Shown in pieces: positions 16,255-18,991 of a stretch of 18,991 nt of DNA. The notes below the pieces were generated by a model that did no database searches, had not been told where the DNA came from, and worked only from the letters and a program-made list of their open reading frames with translations. How positions within the stretch are numbered: position 1 is the first letter of the stretch; every line of letters starts with the position of its first letter. The position numbers were made by a program, and so were the translations under genes. This stretch comes from Bacillota bacterium (GTDB lineage: Bacteria; Bacillota; Clostridia; Clostridiales; Caloramatoraceae). Location: positions 1 to 18,991 of the forward strand of contig JAEZLD010000118.1 of assembly GCA_023415335.1 (NCBI GenBank), given 5' to 3'.

Positions 16255-16540
16255 TTATTAGGTTCCATTATGCTTTCCGTTGTATTATCCCAGGGTGTAA
16301 CACCTCTATAACAGGATAGACGGAGGTTCCTATCACACATCGGTAGCTAGTGATAGCAAGGTTGAGCACAATAAGGTACTGGCCTTATTTGGTAACGAAG
16401 GGCCCGCTGGTGGTTGCGATCACATAAAAGTCAACATACAAGTAAATACAAAGTTTGGTAGAATAGAACCAAGCAGAGCAGAGGGTAAAACACCCCACTT
16501 GTTACAGCATATTATACTGTCTAACAAATGGGGTGTTTTT
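16255..16540 (+). ncRNA. Unidentified structured non-coding RNA
   Basis: A GC-richer, highly base-paired stretch in AT-rich surroundings. The outer stem pairs GGTTC.ATT (16261-16269) with AAT.GAACC (16462-16470). Inside it TTGTATT (16280-16286) pairs with AATACAA (16445-16451). Internal hairpins include CTATCAC/GTGATAG (16330-16336 with 16350-16356) and AATAAGG/CCTTATT (16370-16376 with 16383-16389). The last two arms, 16350-16359 and 16414-16423, can also pair with each other (9 of 10). A strong terminator ends it at about 16540. A TATAAG at 16242-16247, inside the end of the nitroreductase gene, is a possible -10 box. It does not match tmRNA, RNase P, SRP RNA, T-box or the common riboswitches I can recognise. 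6S RNA is not excluded. Exact ends are estimates. Confidence 0.6.
16488..16540 (+). terminator. Strong intrinsic terminator of the structured RNA
   Basis: AAACACCCCA (16488-16497) pairs with TGGGGTGTTT (16529-16538). The stem continues with TTGTT/AACAA and ACAG/CTGT around a 9-nt loop, giving about 19 base pairs with one mismatch and a small bulge. It is followed by a T-rich run at 16535-16544. Confidence 0.85.
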
Positions 16541-16544
16541 ATTT

Positions 16545-16565
16545 CTCCATCCTTGGAGCTTTTTT
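16545..16565 (+). terminator. Second, tandem intrinsic terminator
   Basis: CTCCA (16545-16549) and TGGAG (16554-16558) form a 5-bp stem with a 4-nt loop, followed by C and six T residues. It lies immediately after the first terminator and acts as a back-up for the same transcript. Confidence 0.6.
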
Positions 16566-16715
16566 AATCATTTTATAAAAAACGGGAATAAACTTTATAG
16601 GTGTACAGTTGTTGCTGTTTACATAAATTAACAATAAATTAAGGAACTATAAGTAAAATACTGACACAAATATAAAACAAATTAACATTAAATTTACAAA
16701 ATAAGAACGAAAACG

Positions 16716-16740
16716 TATGTAAAACACATGTAGTTACATA
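16716..16740. promoter_or_regulatory. Inverted repeat upstream of the protease promoter
   Basis: TATGTAA (16716-16722) and TTACATA (16734-16740) form a 7-bp inverted repeat with an 11-bp spacer, 43 bases before the -35 box. It might be a regulator binding site; in such AT-rich DNA it may also be chance. Confidence 0.3.
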
Positions 16741-16783
16741 TTTATTCAAAGGCACCAGTTTAAAATATTAACAATGTAAACCG

Positions 16784-16812
16784 TTGACAATAGTAATTGG
16801 AATATTTAGAAT
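16784..16812 (+). promoter_or_regulatory. Consensus sigma-A promoter for the S8 protease
   Basis: TTGACA (16784-16789) and TAGAAT (16807-16812) are separated by exactly 17 bp: a perfect -35 box and a 5-of-6 -10 box. Transcription would begin near 16819, leaving a leader of about 70 bases before the start codon at 16890. Confidence 0.8.
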
Positions 16813-16889
16813 AGGGTTAGAGGATGGAAATAAATGGAAAAGTATAAAGGACAATGTATCTTTATGCTTTACTAAAAAGGAGGATGTAA

Positions 16890-18991
16890 ATGCGACAACC
16901 AAGAAGATTCCTATGCGCTCTATTAGCTCTCATGATGGTTATTGCCACCATTCCTAAAGAAGCACTGGCTTTAGGCCCTCAATCCAGTAAAAGGATTGAT
17001 TCCATAAACCTCAGTGCCTCTGAAGAAGAGCTAACAGAAGAGGACCTGTTAGAGCTTTTCAAGGAAAATGGAAACCTTGAGCTTCTAAAAGATTATGAAC
17101 TTCCAGGACCTACCGATGAGGTAGAGGTGATTGTTACCCTTAAGGGTGATTCCCTGGTGGAAAAGCGTAATAGTTTAGGGCTCAAATCCATGAGCGTAGC
17201 CGACTTTGCTGTAACCAAACAAGGCAGAGCTGTTATTGCAGAAATGTCAAAGGATCAGGAAAGTGTCAAAAAAGAAATAAAAGCTTTGGGAATAGATATA
17301 GATACTAAATATAGCTATTCCACACTGCTTAATGGTTTCTCCATGTCCGTAGAATACGGAAGGTTGGCAGAAATCGAAGCTCTTGACAATGTTGAGAGTG
17401 TAGTTTTATCTATACTATATGAAAAAGAAGAAACTACAGACGGCGAAGAAGTTATGGGAGGAGTAGTTAACTCCCTTGCAACCAATGGTTATGCAAACAC
17501 CTCAGATTATAAAGGCCAGGGCATGGTAATAGGTATATTGGACACTGGACTTGACTACCACCATGAAGCCTTTAAGAACGGTGCTAAGGATGCCAAAATT
17601 ACTAAGAGTGACCTTGAGAAAATGCTACATAGTATAACTGATGACAATAAAGTAAACCTATACTCTTACGCATCCTATTGGTATGCACAGAAAAACTTCG
17701 ATGGTAGCGACTTGAATACCCTTTTAGGGGTTGATGATATCTATATGAGTGAGAAAGTACCTTTTGCATTTGACTATGCTGATATAGATACCGATGTTAA
17801 TCCAAGTGCCACTGCTATAGAAGAGTATGGTAATGACCATGGAACCCATGTAGCAGGAATAGCTTCGGGCAAGACTATAGCCTCCAATGGAGATGTTACC
17901 TTTAGTGGTGTAGCTCCTGAAGCACAGCTGGCAATATTCAAGGTGTTTAGTGATAGCAGTAATGGCGCTGCCACTGTGGATATCCTGGCTGGTCTATGTG
18001 ATGCTGTATTACTAGGAGTAGATGTGATCAATATGAGTTTGGGATCCAGCGGTGGTTTTGGGCAGGAAGAAGCAGGCTCACTGCTTGACCAGATTTATGG
18101 ATTGGTAGCAGATAGTGGAATCATTCTCAACTGTTCTGCAGGAAATGCCTACAGTGCTCCTTACTCAGGTAAAGCTGGTGATATGCCGCTTGTAACCAAT
18201 CCTGATACAGGAATAGTATCATCTGCATCATCCTATGATATGGCCCTGAGTGTAGCCAGTATCAATGCTTCTGCAACTAATAGCTTTAAAGCAGGAGATA
18301 ATATTATTCCTTACAATGATATTGACGGACACGAATTTATTAATGAGCTAGGGGAAGGAAACCATGAGTATGTTATGGTTCCTGGTTACGGGAATCTGGA
18401 GGATTACGCTGGCATAGATGTTACTGGTAAGATAGCTGTTGTAAAGCGAGGCAGTTTAACCTTTAATGATAAGCAGGTTAATGCTGCCCAAATGGGGGCT
18501 ATAGCCTGCATTATATACAACAATAGGGATGGATATCTGCTTAATATGGGAATTGACACATACATGATACCTACTATAGCTATATCCTTAGGCAGCGGAC
18601 TGGTAATGGAAGGCCTTGCAGAGAAGAAGATTACCATAAGCAAGGATGTTGTTGCATATACCGGCATGTCAGATTTCTCATCATGGGGTCCATTGCCAAG
18701 TCTGAAGCTTAAGCCTGAAATTACAGCTCCTGGAGGAGGCATATATTCATCACTTCCTGGAGGAAGCTACGGATATATGAGCGGTACTTCCATGGCATCG
18801 CCATATATGGCGGGAGCTGGTGCTGTATTAAAGGAATATCTTTCACAGAGGTATCCAACACTGTCAGATAATGAGATAGAAATTTTAAGCAACCGTATCT
18901 ATATGAGTACTGCAAAGATATACTATGAAGAAAGTGGACCAGCTTATTCTCCGAGAAAGCAAGGCGCTGGAGTAGTAGACATAAATTCAGC
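16890..18991 (+). CDS. Secreted subtilisin-like (S8) protease with PA insertion, partial
   Basis: The reading frame is open from the ATG to the window end (700 codons); the C-terminus is missing. AAAAGGAGG (16875-16883) supports the start. Residues 1-26 form a signal peptide (MRQPRRF, hydrophobic core, ALA). A propeptide of the I9 inhibitor type follows (VEVIVTLKGDSL...). The catalytic triad is intact: Asp218 (GILDTGLDYHH), His317 (DHGTHVAGIASG) and Ser634 (SGTSMASP), with oxyanion Asn419 (SAGNAY). Between His and Ser lies a PA domain (about 500-580: GKIAVVKRGSLTFNDKQVNAA). The end of the visible part, QGAGVVDIN, is the usual start of the C-terminal Fn3-like region. This matches lactocepin/C5a-peptidase-type S8 enzymes, secreted and probably wall- or medium-associated, acting on extracellular protein. 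Its own promoter makes it independent of the upstream RNA. Confidence 0.93.
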   Translation, partial: MRQPRRFLCALLALMMVIATIPKEALALGPQSSKRIDSINLSASEEELTEEDLLELFKENGNLELLKDYELPGPTDEVEVIVTLKGDSLVEKRNSLGLKSMSVADFAVTKQGRAVIAEMSKDQESVKKEIKALGIDIDTKYSYSTLLNGFSMSVEYGRLAEIEALDNVESVVLSILYEKEETTDGEEVMGGVVNSLATNGYANTSDYKGQGMVIGILDTGLDYHHEAFKNGAKDAKITKSDLEKMLHSITDDNKVNLYSYASYWYAQKNFDGSDLNTLLGVDDIYMSEKVPFAFDYADIDTDVNPSATAIEEYGNDHGTHVAGIASGKTIASNGDVTFSGVAPEAQLAIFKVFSDSSNGAATVDILAGLCDAVLLGVDVINMSLGSSGGFGQEEAGSLLDQIYGLVADSGIILNCSAGNAYSAPYSGKAGDMPLVTNPDTGIVSSASSYDMALSVASINASATNSFKAGDNIIPYNDIDGHEFINELGEGNHEYVMVPGYGNLEDYAGIDVTGKIAVVKRGSLTFNDKQVNAAQMGAIACIIYNNRDGYLLNMGIDTYMIPTIAISLGSGLVMEGLAEKKITISKDVVAYTGMSDFSSWGPLPSLKLKPEITAPGGGIYSSLPGGSYGYMSGTSMASPYMAGAGAVLKEYLSQRYPTLSDNEIEILSNRIYMSTAKIYYEESGPAYSPRKQGAGVVDINS

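Larger units (their letters stand above)
16252..16889. other. 638-bp non-coding region before the S8 protease
   Basis: No ORF of note occurs here. The first half (to about 16565) holds a structured RNA with two tandem terminators; the second half is very AT-rich, with an inverted repeat at 16716-16740 and a consensus promoter at 16784-16812. Each is listed separately. Confidence 0.75.

Noticed and set aside
16255..16540. Riboswitch or T-box controlling the S8 protease
   Set aside because: Two terminators and about 220 bp of AT-rich DNA separate it from a consensus promoter that drives the protease, and no T-box or known riboswitch core was recognised.

Overview
The window reads as a low-GC Firmicutes chromosome, most likely an anaerobic Clostridia member. 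The signs are AT-rich intergenic DNA, strong AGGAGG-type ribosome binding sites, some GTG starts, YdjI/YdjG/YdjH homologues, and a HMA-TauE-cupredoxin fusion of the kind common in Clostridia. The species cannot be told from sequence alone. There are no rRNA or tRNA genes and no CRISPR array.

Layout. (a) 1-1263: a RAYT-type (REP-associated tyrosine transposase) gene lies between short repeats that contain AGGGACGGTTAAGCT or its reverse complement, one copy on the left and two tandem inverted copies on the right. (b) 1518-4892: a three-gene + strand cluster encodes an SPFH protein with three zinc ribbons (YdjI-like), a double-zinc-ribbon protein with a C-terminal membrane anchor (YdjG-like) and a secreted TPM-domain protein (YdjH-like). 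In Bacillus subtilis these relatives are co-transcribed with pspA and act in the envelope-stress (Psp) response; pspA is absent here. The cluster ends at a perfect 40-bp palindrome. (c) 4999-8754, minus strand: a copper-type membrane protein (HMA, TauE/DsbD-like core, cupredoxin-like tail), then an OmpR-family response regulator and its histidine kinase, whose genes overlap by 4 bp. (d) 9141-14647, plus strand: a two-gene unit with an unrecognised 138-aa protein and a 1691-aa DUF4132 (MolR/YehI-like) protein. (e) 14830-16251: a SAM-dependent methyltransferase and a small nitroreductase. (f) 16255-16565: an apparently independent structured non-coding RNA followed by two tandem intrinsic terminators. 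(g) 16784 to the window end: a consensus sigma-A promoter drives a secreted subtilisin-like (S8) protease with a PA insertion, cut by the window edge.

The least explained parts are three. The first is the small protein/DUF4132 pair: the small protein shows a possible beta-grasp (MoaD/ubiquitin-like) pattern, and the MoxR/VWA/SWIM partners seen around E. coli yehI are missing. The second is the structured RNA at 16255-16540, which I could not assign to a family. The third is a decayed fragment of a methyltransferase gene at about 8915-9000, clearly related in DNA to the intact methyltransferase at 14830. The DUF4132 unit is therefore flanked by directly oriented methyltransferase-derived sequence, which suggests that it was inserted, or that the methyltransferase locus was duplicated around it.
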